Source: CAYLPJ01 sp964385465
GTDB taxonomy: Bacteria > Planctomycetota > Phycisphaerae > SM23-33
Assembly (NCBI GenBank): GCA_964385465.1
Contig: CAYLPJ010000006.1
Coordinates: forward strand, 79,808 to 143,807
DNA: 64,000 nucleotides
Direction of reading: 5' to 3'
Shown: positions 1 through 8,447 of the stretch, piece after piece
Position numbering within the stretch: position 1 is the first letter of the stretch
Layout: the number at the start of each line of letters is the position of its first letter
Position numbers and translations under genes: made by a program
Notes under the pieces: model-generated
Database searches by the model: none
Told to the model about the DNA's origin: nothing
The model's input: the letters and a program-made list of their open reading frames with translations, nothing else

Positions 1-21
1 CCGCCGACGCCGACGTGCTGC

Positions 22-1074
22 TCAGTCCATCAGGGCGGCGTGGCGCTTGAAGTGATCTTCGACGACGAGGCAGGCCATGGCCTCGACGACCGGGACGATG
101 CGGGGGCAGATGCACGGGTCGTGCCGCCCCTCCGTCTGGATGGTGGCCTCGCGGCCGGCGGTGTCCACCGTCCGCTGCTCGGCGGCGATCGAGGATGTCG
201 GCTTGACGGCCACGCGGAAGACGACCTCCTCGCCGGTGGAGATCCCCCCGAGGATGCCGCCGGCGTGGTTGGTCAGGAAGCCCTCGCCGCCCATCTCGTC
301 GTTGTGCTGCGAGCCGGTCATGTCCGCCGCGGCGAAGCCGGCGCCGAACTCCACGCCCTTGGTGGCGCCGATCGACAGCATTGCCTTGGCCAGGTCGGCG
401 TCGAGGCGGTCGAAGACCGGCTCGCCCAGGCCCGCCGGCAGGCCGGTCAGGCGGCACTCGACGACCCCGCCGACGCTGTCCCCGGCGTCGCGGGCGGCGC
501 GGATGCGTTCCATCATGCGCTCGGCCGCCGCGGGGTCGGCGGCGCGGATCGCGTTCTGTTCCACCGCGTCGAGGTCGATCGTCTCACACGCCACGCCGCC
601 GGCACGCAGCGTGTACGCCGCGACCGACACGCCCCGCCGCGCGAGCAGCTTCCGCGCAGCCGCCCCGGCGGCGACGCGTCCGGCCGTCTCGCGGCCGCTG
701 GCCCGGCCGCTGCCGCGATAGTCCCGCCGGCCGTACTTGCGGAGGTACGTGTAGTCCGCGTGCCCCGGGCGGAAGAGGCCCTTGATCGCGTCGTAGGCCG
801 AGGGGCGGGCGTCCTTGTTCCAGAGGATCATGCACAGCGGCGTGCCCGTCGTCCGCCCCTCGAAGAGCCCCGAGACGATGTGCACCACGTCCGGCTCGGC
901 CCGGGTGGTGGTGATGTCGCTCTGGCCGGGCTTGCGGCGGTCGAGCTGGGCCTGGATGTCCGGCTCGCCGAGCTCGACGCCGGGGGTGGCGCCGTCCACG
1001 ACGACCCCGACGGCCCCGCCGTGGGACTCCCCGAACGTCGTCACGCGAAAAATCTCTCCGAACGTGCTGCCCAT
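22..1074 (-). CDS. aroC: Chorismate synthase
   Basis: Converts 5-enolpyruvylshikimate-3-phosphate to chorismate using reduced FMN; this is the last step of the shikimate pathway and is cytosolic. The 350-residue length is normal for the family. Recognisable family segments are the N-terminal GESHG, RRKPGQSD in the substrate/FMN region, RPGHADYTY, and RGSGRASGRETAGRVAAGA. The stop is TGA at 24-22. The ATG at 1074 is preceded by a good ribosome-binding site (AGAGGAG about 9 nt upstream). It is the last visible gene of a minus-strand group with pabB and aroK, but 331 nt separate it from aroK, so it may have its own promoter. Identity is certain from sequence. Confidence 0.97.
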   Translation of the reverse strand: MGSTFGEIFRVTTFGESHGGAVGVVVDGATPGVELGEPDIQAQLDRRKPGQSDITTTRAEPDVVHIVSGLFEGRTTGTPLCMILWNKDARPSAYDAIKGLFRPGHADYTYLRKYGRRDYRGSGRASGRETAGRVAAGAAARKLLARRGVSVAAYTLRAGGVACETIDLDAVEQNAIRAADPAAAERMMERIRAARDAGDSVGGVVECRLTGLPAGLGEPVFDRLDADLAKAMLSIGATKGVEFGAGFAAADMTGSQHNDEMGGEGFLTNHAGGILGGISTGEEVVFRVAVKPTSSIAAEQRTVDTAGREATIQTEGRHDPCICPRIVPVVEAMACLVVEDHFKRHAALMD

Positions 1075-1405
1075 GGGCGGTGGCTCCTCTATGGCCTGGA
1101 TGCGGCGGATCTGCTGTCGAGCATAAGCCGTTGTCGGTTATCGGGCACCGGGCGCCAGGAAGCGGCTCTCGCCCGGTCCGGCGGGCTCGGGACCTCGGCT
1201 GCGGGGCCTTCGGCGATTGTCGTATCCGGGTTCATTCGCGCCCAGGCCGTGTCTGGCATTTCCAATTCGGGCTTCGCGTGTGCTGGTTTGCCCCTGGCGG
1301 CGTCCGCCTGTGTCGTCGATTCGCAGTGGAATCGCCTGCTTCGGCGTCCTTGCCGGAAGCAAGCCAGCCCACGCTCGGGCCTCGAAGCGATCTATCAGAC
1401 ACAGC
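1075..1405. other. Intergenic region aroK-aroC, no gene supported
   Basis: These 331 nt lie between the end of aroK and the start of aroC. The middle (about 1215-1400) is visibly less GC-rich than the flanking genes. Open frames run through it, but none has a ribosome-binding site or family resemblance. The only functional signal I can defend is the aroC ribosome-binding site just before 1074. A TATGCT box on the minus strand (1125-1120) could be a -10 element but has no convincing -35. The region could be a decayed gene or repeat remnant; no second copy is seen in this window. Confidence 0.5.
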
Positions 1406-1972
1406 CTATCCCCGCCGGGTGTCTTCCGGGCTGCCCTTGGCCTCGACGCGGGCGACGAGCTCGGCGAAGGCGGCGTCGATGTCGCGTTCGCCGACGGCGA
1501 CGATGATGTCCGCCAGGCGCTCATACTCGGGAATCCGCTCGCCCCAGATCCTCAGGAACTCCTCGCCGCTCTCGTCGCCCTCCAGGAAGGGGGGTACGCC
1601 GTGGGCCAGGATGCGCCCCAGCACGAGGACCGGGTCGGCACGAAGATAGACCATCGTGCCCAGCCCGTCCAGCAGCGCGACGACGCGGCGGTTCGTGACC
1701 GTCCGCCCGCCGAGGGCGACCACGCACGGCTCGGCCTGGCCCTGGAGCTGCATGTACAGATCGCAGACGACCAGGCTCTCCAACCGGTGGAACTCGTCCT
1801 CGCCGCACTCGCGGAAGATCTCCCGGACCGTTCGCGGCCGGCCGGCCTGGCAGGCGTGCATCCGCTCGATCAGCACGTCGACATCGTGGAACGCGCAACC
1901 CCACCGCGCCGCCAGGCGTTCGCCCAGCGTGCTCTTGCCGCAGTGCTTCATGCCGATCAGGACGACGTTCAT
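1406..1972 (-). CDS. aroK: Shikimate kinase
   Basis: Phosphorylates shikimate at the 3-hydroxyl with ATP. The 188-residue protein starts MNVVLIGMKHCGKSTLGE, a P-loop of the form GMKHCGKST matching the GxxGxGKST of shikimate kinases. Next come a DxD-type segment (FHDVDVLIE), the R-x-x-F-R-E-x-G-E-x-x-F substrate motif (REIFRECGEDEFHRLE) and the ALGGRTV segment. The start at 1972 is chosen because it places the P-loop at the N-terminus as in the family and sits 4 nt after the pabB stop, so translation is probably coupled. The open frame runs further upstream only as read-through in pabB. The C-terminus is unremarkable. Confidence 0.93.
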   Translation of the reverse strand: MNVVLIGMKHCGKSTLGERLAARWGCAFHDVDVLIERMHACQAGRPRTVREIFRECGEDEFHRLESLVVCDLYMQLQGQAEPCVVALGGRTVTNRRVVALLDGLGTMVYLRADPVLVLGRILAHGVPPFLEGDESGEEFLRIWGERIPEYERLADIIVAVGERDIDAAFAELVARVEAKGSPEDTRRG

Positions 1973-1976
1973 CCGG

Positions 1977-3224
1977 TCACCGTGCGTCGGCCACCGCGGC
2001 GAGCATGCCGCGGGCCTTGTCGAGGGTCTCATCATACTCGGCCGCGGGGTCGCTGTCGGCCACGATCCCGCCGCCGACCTGCACCAGCGTCCTTTCGCCG
2101 TCGCGGACGATGGTGCGGATGGCGATGTTCCACGTCGCCGACCCGTCGATCCCCACCGTCCCGATGCACCCCGTGTACACGCCGCGGGCGACGGGCTCCA
2201 GCTCGTCGATGATCTCCATCGCGCGGATCTTCGGAGCGCCCGTGATCGAGCCGCCGGGGAACGTCGCCCGCAGCAGCTCGGCCGGGCCGACGCCTTCGCG
2301 AAGCCGCCCGGCCACCGTCGCCACGAGGTGAAAGACCGTCGGGTGCGCCTCCAGCCGCCGCCGCTCGGGCACGTCCACCGTGCCATACTCGCACACCCGC
2401 CCGAGGTCGTTACGCAGAAGATCGACGATCATCGCCAGCTCGGCGTTGTCCTTCTCGCTGGCCCCAAGGCGCTCGGCCGCGCGGGCGTCGGCGCGGTCGT
2501 CGCCCGTTCGCCCGCAGGTGCCCTTGATCGGCCGCGTGACCACCTCCCGCCCCCGCAGCCGCAGGAACAGCTCCGGCGAACTGCTGAGCACGGCCCGCGG
2601 CGCCTCCGGCGTGCCGAAGGACAGGTACCCGGCGTAGGCGGCCGGGTTGCGGCGGCGAAGGGCGCGGTACAGCCGCCGCGCCGGGGGGCTGCCCGGCGGC
2701 TCGAACCGCTGGGACAGGTTCACCTGGAAGATGTCGCCGGCCGCGATGTGCTCCCGCCCCCTCGCGACGGCGTCCAGGTACTGCGCGCGGGTGAAGTTCG
2801 AGGGCGTCTCCGGCCCGGCCTGCGGATTCGTCGCGGCTATCGCCTCGCCGCCGTCGGCCGGCAGGTCCGCCGCCGCGCGGGCCAACTGGACCAGCCGTTC
2901 GGCCGCGCCGCGACCGCCGCGGACGGCGACCTCGGCCAACCAGGCGCGGCCGGTGCGGCGGTCGCGTACGAGCACCGCGTCGTGGAACGCCAGGCGCAGG
3001 TCGGGCAGGGACGTGTCCCGCTGGGCCCGGGCGGGGAGGCGCTCGACGCAGCGCCCGACCTCGTAGCCCACGTAACCGAACCAGCCGGGCGGGTAGGGCA
3101 GGTGCCCCCCCCCGGCCGCGCGCACCGAGGCGAACATCGCCTCCAGGGCCGCCCAGAGGCCGGCCCCGTCGGCGAGTTCCCGGCCGGCGGCGTCGCGAAG
3201 CACGCCGGCGCGCAGTTCGATCAC
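1977..3224 (-). CDS. pabB: Aminodeoxychorismate synthase component I
   Basis: Aminates chorismate to 4-amino-4-deoxychorismate for p-aminobenzoate and folate synthesis. The PIKGT motif, whose lysine marks PabB rather than anthranilate synthase (PIAGT), is present, with SSSPELFLR, DLLRNDLGRVC, FPGGSITGAPK and a YTGCIG-type segment. The coordinates use the first conventional start, GTG at 3224, but this removes family sequence. The frame stays open upstream and encodes a typical PabB N-terminus (LIEPAECPVLLDSA, then GRYSALTCRP). No ATG, GTG or TTG occurs in that frame between 3225 and the end of the upstream gene (3427); only CTG codons do (for example 3356-3354). True translation therefore probably begins at a CTG near 3356. 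No glutamine-amidotransferase partner (PabA) is adjacent. Confidence 0.9.
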   Translation of the reverse strand: MIELRAGVLRDAAGRELADGAGLWAALEAMFASVRAAGGGHLPYPPGWFGYVGYEVGRCVERLPARAQRDTSLPDLRLAFHDAVLVRDRRTGRAWLAEVAVRGGRGAAERLVQLARAAADLPADGGEAIAATNPQAGPETPSNFTRAQYLDAVARGREHIAAGDIFQVNLSQRFEPPGSPPARRLYRALRRRNPAAYAGYLSFGTPEAPRAVLSSSPELFLRLRGREVVTRPIKGTCGRTGDDRADARAAERLGASEKDNAELAMIVDLLRNDLGRVCEYGTVDVPERRRLEAHPTVFHLVATVAGRLREGVGPAELLRATFPGGSITGAPKIRAMEIIDELEPVARGVYTGCIGTVGIDGSATWNIAIRTIVRDGERTLVQVGGGIVADSDPAAEYDETLDKARGMLAAVADAR

Positions 3225-3426
3225 CTCGACGGGGCGGCAGGTGAGTGCGCTGTAGCGTCCCTCGCCGTCGGCCTCGGCGGCCGAGTCCAGCAGGACGGGG
3301 CATTCGGCGGGCTCGATGAGCTCCAGCAGGTCGGCCAGCGGCCGGTCGATGGTCAGCGGCCGGACGCGGACGTCGGCCTCGGCGGCGGGCCTGGGATCTC
3401 GGCCGACCGCCAGCGGGCGGGTCGGA

Positions 3427-4482
3427 TCAGTAGTCGTCTTCGCCCTCCCCGAAGCTCTGGCCCATATGCCGGAAGTCGTCCTTGGAGAACTTGTCGGCGG
3501 CTTTTGCGGCGGCGCAGATGAAGGGATCGTCGCTCATCTTCCCCCGGGCGATGAGCTTTCGGGTCATCTTGGAGTCTCCACGGCTGCTGACGCGGAACTT
3601 CAGCGGTCCCAGCGCGATGTGGGCCTGCACGCGCCAGGCGCGGTCCTCGTCGTTGCGGGCGATGTTGAACACGTCGCCCGGCGCCATCAGCGGCTCGTGG
3701 GTGACCGGGTCCATCGCCGGGATGTTGTCCCAGAGGATCTTCCGCTTCCGCCGGTAGATCGAGCTGACGGTTCGCAGCGTGTTCTCGTACCGCTTGCATG
3801 CCTGCGCGCGTTGGCGGTGGGGGGCGTCGCGCCAGCGGTCGTAGAGCTGCTGAAGCCGCTGGATCCCGGACATCTGGATCTCGATCCCGGTCATGCACAT
3901 GTCCGGCACGGCGTGCTCGTTGTAGATGTGCCAGCCCATCACGAACATGTGCTGGAGGAGCTTCTCGGCCTCGGCGAACTCCTTGCGGTCGCGATGGACC
4001 ATGTGAAGCTGGTGGACGGCCACGGCCACCTTGAACAGGTGCTCGGGGTACTCGTAGTGGTATCCGATCTTCAACTTCTTCGGCGTGAAGGTGAAGGTGT
4101 ACTTCATGTCCTGCTTCTTCGAGCCGGCGATGACGTGGTCGGCGATCTTCCGGCAGGCCTTCATCGCCGGGTCCGAGTACGGGTCCGCCGAGGCGGTCAG
4201 CGCGTCGTAGGTCGCCACGTCGGCCGTGCTGTCGATGGCCTCGCCGTGGAGGATCCACAACTCGGCGGCCTTGTGGTAGTCCACGCCGGCGTTGCCGGGC
4301 TCCGACGGCACGTAGCCGACGATCTCCTCGATGGAGACGGGGAACTTCTTGAGCTTCAGGAAGCCCGGCGCGTTGGTCTCCCGCGGCAGCGACGGCGGGG
4401 GATCGAGGATCACGAAGTACATCACGCCCACCACGACGATGATCAACGCCAGCGCCAATATCCAACCGGTCTTGCTACCCAC
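3427..4482 (-). CDS. Membrane-anchored protein of unknown function
   Basis: I do not recognise a family. The 351-residue product begins with a single hydrophobic helix (about residues 7-26, rich in I, L and V) and then a long soluble part with no cysteine-rich or catalytic motif I can name, suggesting a type II membrane protein or one with an uncleaved signal. The soluble part is rich in H, K, R and Y (for example HQLHMVHRDRKEF, KSYRRKRK-like runs) and ends acidic (GEGEDDY). The start is GTG at 4482 with GGGAG 8 nt upstream. It follows the DUF4091 lipoprotein by 33 nt and precedes pabB, so it is probably co-transcribed with both. Confidence 0.75.
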   Translation of the reverse strand: MGSKTGWILALALIIVVVGVMYFVILDPPPSLPRETNAPGFLKLKKFPVSIEEIVGYVPSEPGNAGVDYHKAAELWILHGEAIDSTADVATYDALTASADPYSDPAMKACRKIADHVIAGSKKQDMKYTFTFTPKKLKIGYHYEYPEHLFKVAVAVHQLHMVHRDRKEFAEAEKLLQHMFVMGWHIYNEHAVPDMCMTGIEIQMSGIQRLQQLYDRWRDAPHRQRAQACKRYENTLRTVSSIYRRKRKILWDNIPAMDPVTHEPLMAPGDVFNIARNDEDRAWRVQAHIALGPLKFRVSSRGDSKMTRKLIARGKMSDDPFICAAAKAADKFSKDDFRHMGQSFGEGEDDY

Positions 4483-4515
4483 GTGCGAAACTCCCTCGGC
4501 GGCGTCGGCCGCCCG

Positions 4516-7416
4516 TTACGGTGAACCGTTCCTGGTGGAACCCGGGAACATCGTACCAAGATTTCTCGGATCGTAGAAGGATCGCGGCGCGCCCGACCAG
4601 CTCGACGACTCGGCGCCGCGCGGGCTCGTCCGCGTGAAATTCACTCGCCAGTACGCCGCCTCGCCGGCGGCGCCGAAGGCCGCCAGCGGGATGGCCAGCT
4701 CGACCGACCACGCCCCGTCGGGGCGACCGATCGCCACGCGGGCGTCCGGCCGCCATGGCCGCACGGGGCCCAGCGGCGGGTCGCTGCCGACGCCTCGCTC
4801 GGCGATCAGCACGCCATTGGGCTTGACCACGAGGTGGTAGAGGTCCTCGGGTCCGTCGGCCTCGCCGCCGGGGTCCAGGAGGATCTCGACCAGGTCCTCC
4901 CCGATGGCCAGGAGCTGGCGGTAGCGGACCATGTTGTCCGCCCGCGTGACCAGGCCCGCCGGGTCCGGCTCCTCGCAGCGGAAGCCGATGTACAGGTGCG
5001 TCGCGTCCCGAAGGACGAACGCCATGGTCTGCCTCTCGGCCAGGCCGTCGCCCTTGCGTCCCCGCCGGCCGATCAGGAGAAAGTCCTTCGCCGTGTTGCC
5101 CGGGCGGGGGGGCCAGTCGTTCAGCAGCCCGTCGATCGTCGGCGGCGTCCGCACGCGCCCGGCGCGAAGCAGGGGCACGCGGGCGGTGAGCCGGTGCGGC
5201 GGGCCGGGCCCGCCGGTCAGCGTCATGGGAATCGCCAGGCGGGCGTTGTCGCCGGTTGGCGGCGGGGCCGGGCCGTCGGCCGTGCGGCGGATCACCCGCA
5301 TCGTCCCGGCCGGGATGGCCACCGGCGCGGCGTCGCCGGCGGCGTAGCCCTCGGGCAACTCGCGGAAGTCCGCGCCGGCCTGCACGTCGCGTGCGGTGGG
5401 GTTGTAGACGTCCAGCAGGACCGTAAGGCGCAGCCGCTCGGGCGGCGTCCGCGTCGCGCTGGGCGCCGCGGCGACGAGCGTGCGAACCTGCTCGACGGTC
5501 AGGCCGCCGACGGCCTCGCGAAACCGCCGCCAGGCCACGCGATGGGCCACGGTGCCGGGCCCGTGCCCGCCGCCCTCGCGCACGGCGGCGGCCGCGGCCC
5601 CGGCCAGCACGCGGCGGGCGAGAAGCCAGGCCCGCCCGTCGCGGACCCAGCCTCCCAGTCGGGCGTCGAGGTAGTTGTCCCCGGCGGCGGCCAGGCCGGC
5701 GTACCGCGCCAGGCCGTCGCGGATGTTCGCCGCCGCGCCCGTGCGCCCGCGACGCTGGAGGATCCACAGGTAGGCGATGTCCTGGAGCCCGCGGCGGAGG
5801 CGCTTGAGGCGGACGGAGGGCAGCGGGTCGTCGCGGCCGGCGATCGTGCCCGGGTAGAACAGGCGCGTTTCGCGGTCGGCGACGGGCGCGAGCGTCTTGC
5901 CGTTCCAGCCCAGCACGTCGGGCAGGAAGAGGCCCGTGCAGCCGTACTTCATGGCGAACCACGGCAGGGCGCGGGCGTCGGCCGGGGCGGCGGCGGTGCC
6001 CAGGCTCGGCACGTGCGGGGGCGAGCCCGGTGCCAGCCACGCGCCGGCCAGGGGGTGGGGGCCCCGGGCGGCCGGTGCCGCCCCCGGATCGAACCGCTCG
6101 CCCGGAGGGGCGAGGATGTCCACCAGCGAGGGGAAGCCCTCGGGCGCGGTCCAGCCGGTGGCGGCCGGCGGGTCCAAGGGCAGTTGGCTGAGGACGGGCA
6201 CGTCCTCGTCGGCCTTGCGGACCATGGCGGCCAGCCGCGCGTGCGTCGCGTAGGCGCCTTGCCCGGTCATGTCCCGGCAGGGCCAGGCGAACAGGCGCCG
6301 CGCCCCGGCGAGTTCGGCGAGGTGCTCGCTCGCGGCGGCCAGCAGGCCGGCGGCCGTTTCGGCGTAGGCGGCCGAGCCGTGCCCGCCGTAATACTCCGGC
6401 TTGGGCCAGTTCTGGTCGAACGGCAGGGGCCAGGCGGCCACGCCCAGCCGGTCAGCAAAGGCCGTGCCATCCACGTACGGGCGGACGATGGCGTCGTAGT
6501 CCTTCCAGATCAGGCGGACGTTGCCGTCGGCATCGCGTTTCAGCAGCGGGCGGATTCGCCGGTCGAAGAGGTCCAGCCGGTGGCGGTGGGCCAGCCGCAT
6601 GAGCTTGCGGATGAGCACCAGCCCCTCGCGGACGTGGGCGTTGCGTCGGTCGAGGAAGACCGGGTGGAACGGCCGCCCGTCGCGGCGGATGAATGCACCG
6701 AGCAACTGGTGGTGGTCGAAGCCTCCGACGGCGGGCACGGGGCGTGCGTCGGGCAGGACCACGCCGTAGACGGTCAGCGCGACGGTCGCCCGGACGTCGG
6801 CGTGGGTGTCGCTTGTCAGCCCCAGCGTGCCGCTGTACTCCCCGGGCGCCGCGTCGCGCGGGATGGCCAGGTCCACCCACAGCGCCAGGCGCCCCCGGGC
6901 GTCGGCGGCCAGCGGGGCGTTGGCGTCGACGGGCACGAGGGGGTCGTAGACGTTCTTGGGCTCGGGGGGCTCGGGGAGGATCCGCAGTGCCCACGGCGGG
7001 TACTCGCTGACGCGGACCGGCATCATGCGGAAGGCCCGCACGGCGGAGGCGTCGATGGTCGCTCCGCCCGGGCCGCTCAGCGTCCCGGCGGAGATGCGCA
7101 GCCCCCGGACGGCCTTGTCCCCCGGCTCGACGACGAGCTGCACGCTCACCGTTTCGTTGGCCGATCCGAACAGCGAGATCGTGCGCTCGGCGGCGTTCCA
7201 GACCTCGCTGTCGGCGGGGACGCCGGACCGCTCGGTCAGCTCGACCATGTCGCTGACGGCCCGGACGGACAGCTCGCGGCCGGGCGCGGGGCTGCCGCCG
7301 AACCCGCCGAACAGCTCGCCGGGCTTGGGCCAGCGAACGTTCTCGCAACCGCCGGCCGTCATGCACAGCCCGGCCGCGAGAACCCCCGCCGCAATGCGTC
7401 TGCCGCTTGGAAGCAT
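4516..7416 (-). CDS. Exported lipoprotein with DUF4091 and CBM9-like domains
   Basis: A 966-residue protein with a lipoprotein signal peptide: positive start, hydrophobic core, lipobox TAGGC with Cys24. The large central part resembles DUF4091 proteins, which have a TIM-barrel-like fold and are often found with glycan-active enzymes. The characteristic segment near the end of that region is SVRLKRLRRGLQDIAYLW. The last ~220 residues look like a CBM9/DOMON-type carbohydrate-binding sandwich (PTIDGLLNDWPP, then DATHLYIGFRCEEPD, and ELAIPLAAFG). The likely role is binding or processing polysaccharide at the cell surface; the substrate is unknown. It is the first gene of the minus-strand group and has a promoter-like pair directly in front of the ATG with no ribosome-binding site. 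Confidence 0.82.
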   Translation of the reverse strand: MLPSGRRIAAGVLAAGLCMTAGGCENVRWPKPGELFGGFGGSPAPGRELSVRAVSDMVELTERSGVPADSEVWNAAERTISLFGSANETVSVQLVVEPGDKAVRGLRISAGTLSGPGGATIDASAVRAFRMMPVRVSEYPPWALRILPEPPEPKNVYDPLVPVDANAPLAADARGRLALWVDLAIPRDAAPGEYSGTLGLTSDTHADVRATVALTVYGVVLPDARPVPAVGGFDHHQLLGAFIRRDGRPFHPVFLDRRNAHVREGLVLIRKLMRLAHRHRLDLFDRRIRPLLKRDADGNVRLIWKDYDAIVRPYVDGTAFADRLGVAAWPLPFDQNWPKPEYYGGHGSAAYAETAAGLLAAASEHLAELAGARRLFAWPCRDMTGQGAYATHARLAAMVRKADEDVPVLSQLPLDPPAATGWTAPEGFPSLVDILAPPGERFDPGAAPAARGPHPLAGAWLAPGSPPHVPSLGTAAAPADARALPWFAMKYGCTGLFLPDVLGWNGKTLAPVADRETRLFYPGTIAGRDDPLPSVRLKRLRRGLQDIAYLWILQRRGRTGAAANIRDGLARYAGLAAAGDNYLDARLGGWVRDGRAWLLARRVLAGAAAAAVREGGGHGPGTVAHRVAWRRFREAVGGLTVEQVRTLVAAAPSATRTPPERLRLTVLLDVYNPTARDVQAGADFRELPEGYAAGDAAPVAIPAGTMRVIRRTADGPAPPPTGDNARLAIPMTLTGGPGPPHRLTARVPLLRAGRVRTPPTIDGLLNDWPPRPGNTAKDFLLIGRRGRKGDGLAERQTMAFVLRDATHLYIGFRCEEPDPAGLVTRADNMVRYRQLLAIGEDLVEILLDPGGEADGPEDLYHLVVKPNGVLIAERGVGSDPPLGPVRPWRPDARVAIGRPDGAWSVELAIPLAAFGAAGEAAYWRVNFTRTSPRGAESSSWSGAPRSFYDPRNLGTMFPGSTRNGSP

Positions 7417-7425
7417 AGGCCGGGT

Positions 7426-7454
7426 ATTGTAACGGTTCGTCGGCGTTGTGGAAA
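7426..7454 (-). promoter_or_regulatory. Candidate promoter of the DUF4091 lipoprotein gene
   Basis: On the minus strand TTTCCA (7454-7449) and TACAAT (7431-7426) are separated by 17 nt. Only 9 nt lie between the -10 box and the ATG at 7416, so the predicted transcript would start within a few bases of the start codon. No Shine-Dalgarno sequence precedes the ATG. Confidence 0.5.
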
Positions 7455-7544
7455 CGTGATGTATCCGGCCGGTCGCGGCGCCTGGGGCGCCCGCGGTCTG
7501 ACAAGCCCATGGAAAGCCCCTGTCATCCGCCGTCTAATAGGAGC

Positions 7545-8447
7545 ATGGGCGCGTCCGAACGGGACAGGCTGTTCGACGAGGAGTTCCTCGAGCGGCTCCA
7601 GAGGCTGCACGTGCTGGCCAAGGGCGCCGCCGCGCGCTGTCGGCCGGGGCGGCGGCAGAGCCGGCGGATCGGCGACGGGCTGGAGTTCGCCGACCACCGC
7701 AGCTACTTTCCCGGCGACGACGTGCGGTTCATCGACTGGCCCTACTACGCCCGAATGGACCGCCTCCTGCTGCGGATGTTCCACGAGCGAAGCGAGGCCG
7801 AGGTCGCCTGCCTGTTGGACGTATCGGCCTCGATGGCGCCCGGAGGGGACTGCGAGCGGTTCGATGCCGCACGCCGGCTGGCCGCGGCGCTGGCGTTCGT
7901 GGCCATGGGGGGGCTGGACCGCGTCAGCGTCCATCCCTTCGCCGGCGAGCTGGCAACGCCGTTTCGCGGCGGGCGCAACCGCGGGCAGGTTCTGGCGCTG
8001 CTGGACTTCCTCGCCGGGCTGCGGGCGGCCGGGCCGACGCGGCTGGCCCGCTGCGCCGACCGCTTCGCTCGCGCGGCCTCCGAGCCGGCGACGGTGCTGA
8101 TCCTCAGCGACCTGCTGGCCTGCCGCGACGGGCTCGACGACGCCCTCGCGGCCCTGGGCGCCCGCGGCTGCGACGTGGCCGTCGTGCACGTCCACACGCC
8201 GGCCGACGCCGGCGCCGGGCTTGACGGGCCCGTGCGCCTGGAGGACGCCGAAACGGGCGAGGCCGTGAACGTCGACGTCACCGACGCCGTCCGTCGCAGC
8301 TACGCCGAACGGTGGCGCGAGTTCCGCGATGTGCTCCACCGCACCGCCGCCGCGCGCGGGGCCGTGTACGTGCCCGCATCGACCGACGTGCCGATGGAGA
8401 AGCTCGTCCTCCAGACCCTTCGCCGGGCGGGGGTGCTGACCGGGTGA
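7545..8447 (+). CDS. DUF58 domain protein
   Basis: A 300-residue DUF58 protein with a von Willebrand A-like core. The hallmark is in the N-terminal third (GDGLEFADHRSYFPGDDVR, then FIDWPYYARMDRLLLRMF). It is followed by a MIDAS-like strand, CLLDVSASMAP (the D-x-S-x-S pattern). DUF58 genes normally sit beside a MoxR-type AAA ATPase and membrane vWA proteins; here neither is present. The start at 7545 is taken because it puts the conserved LFDEEFLERLQRL segment near the N-terminus. An AGGAG is only 1 nt from this ATG, which is too close, so the real start could be an in-frame ATG at 7509. The stop overlaps the GTG of the next gene, indicating coupling. Confidence 0.88.
   Translation: MGASERDRLFDEEFLERLQRLHVLAKGAAARCRPGRRQSRRIGDGLEFADHRSYFPGDDVRFIDWPYYARMDRLLLRMFHERSEAEVACLLDVSASMAPGGDCERFDAARRLAAALAFVAMGGLDRVSVHPFAGELATPFRGGRNRGQVLALLDFLAGLRAAGPTRLARCADRFARAASEPATVLILSDLLACRDGLDDALAALGARGCDVAVVHVHTPADAGAGLDGPVRLEDAETGEAVNVDVTDAVRRSYAERWREFRDVLHRTAAARGAVYVPASTDVPMEKLVLQTLRRAGVLTG

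Noticed and set aside
1138..1524. Small minus-strand gene overlapping the end of aroK
   Set aside because: No ribosome-binding site, composition unlike coding sequence, and it would overlap aroK in another frame.
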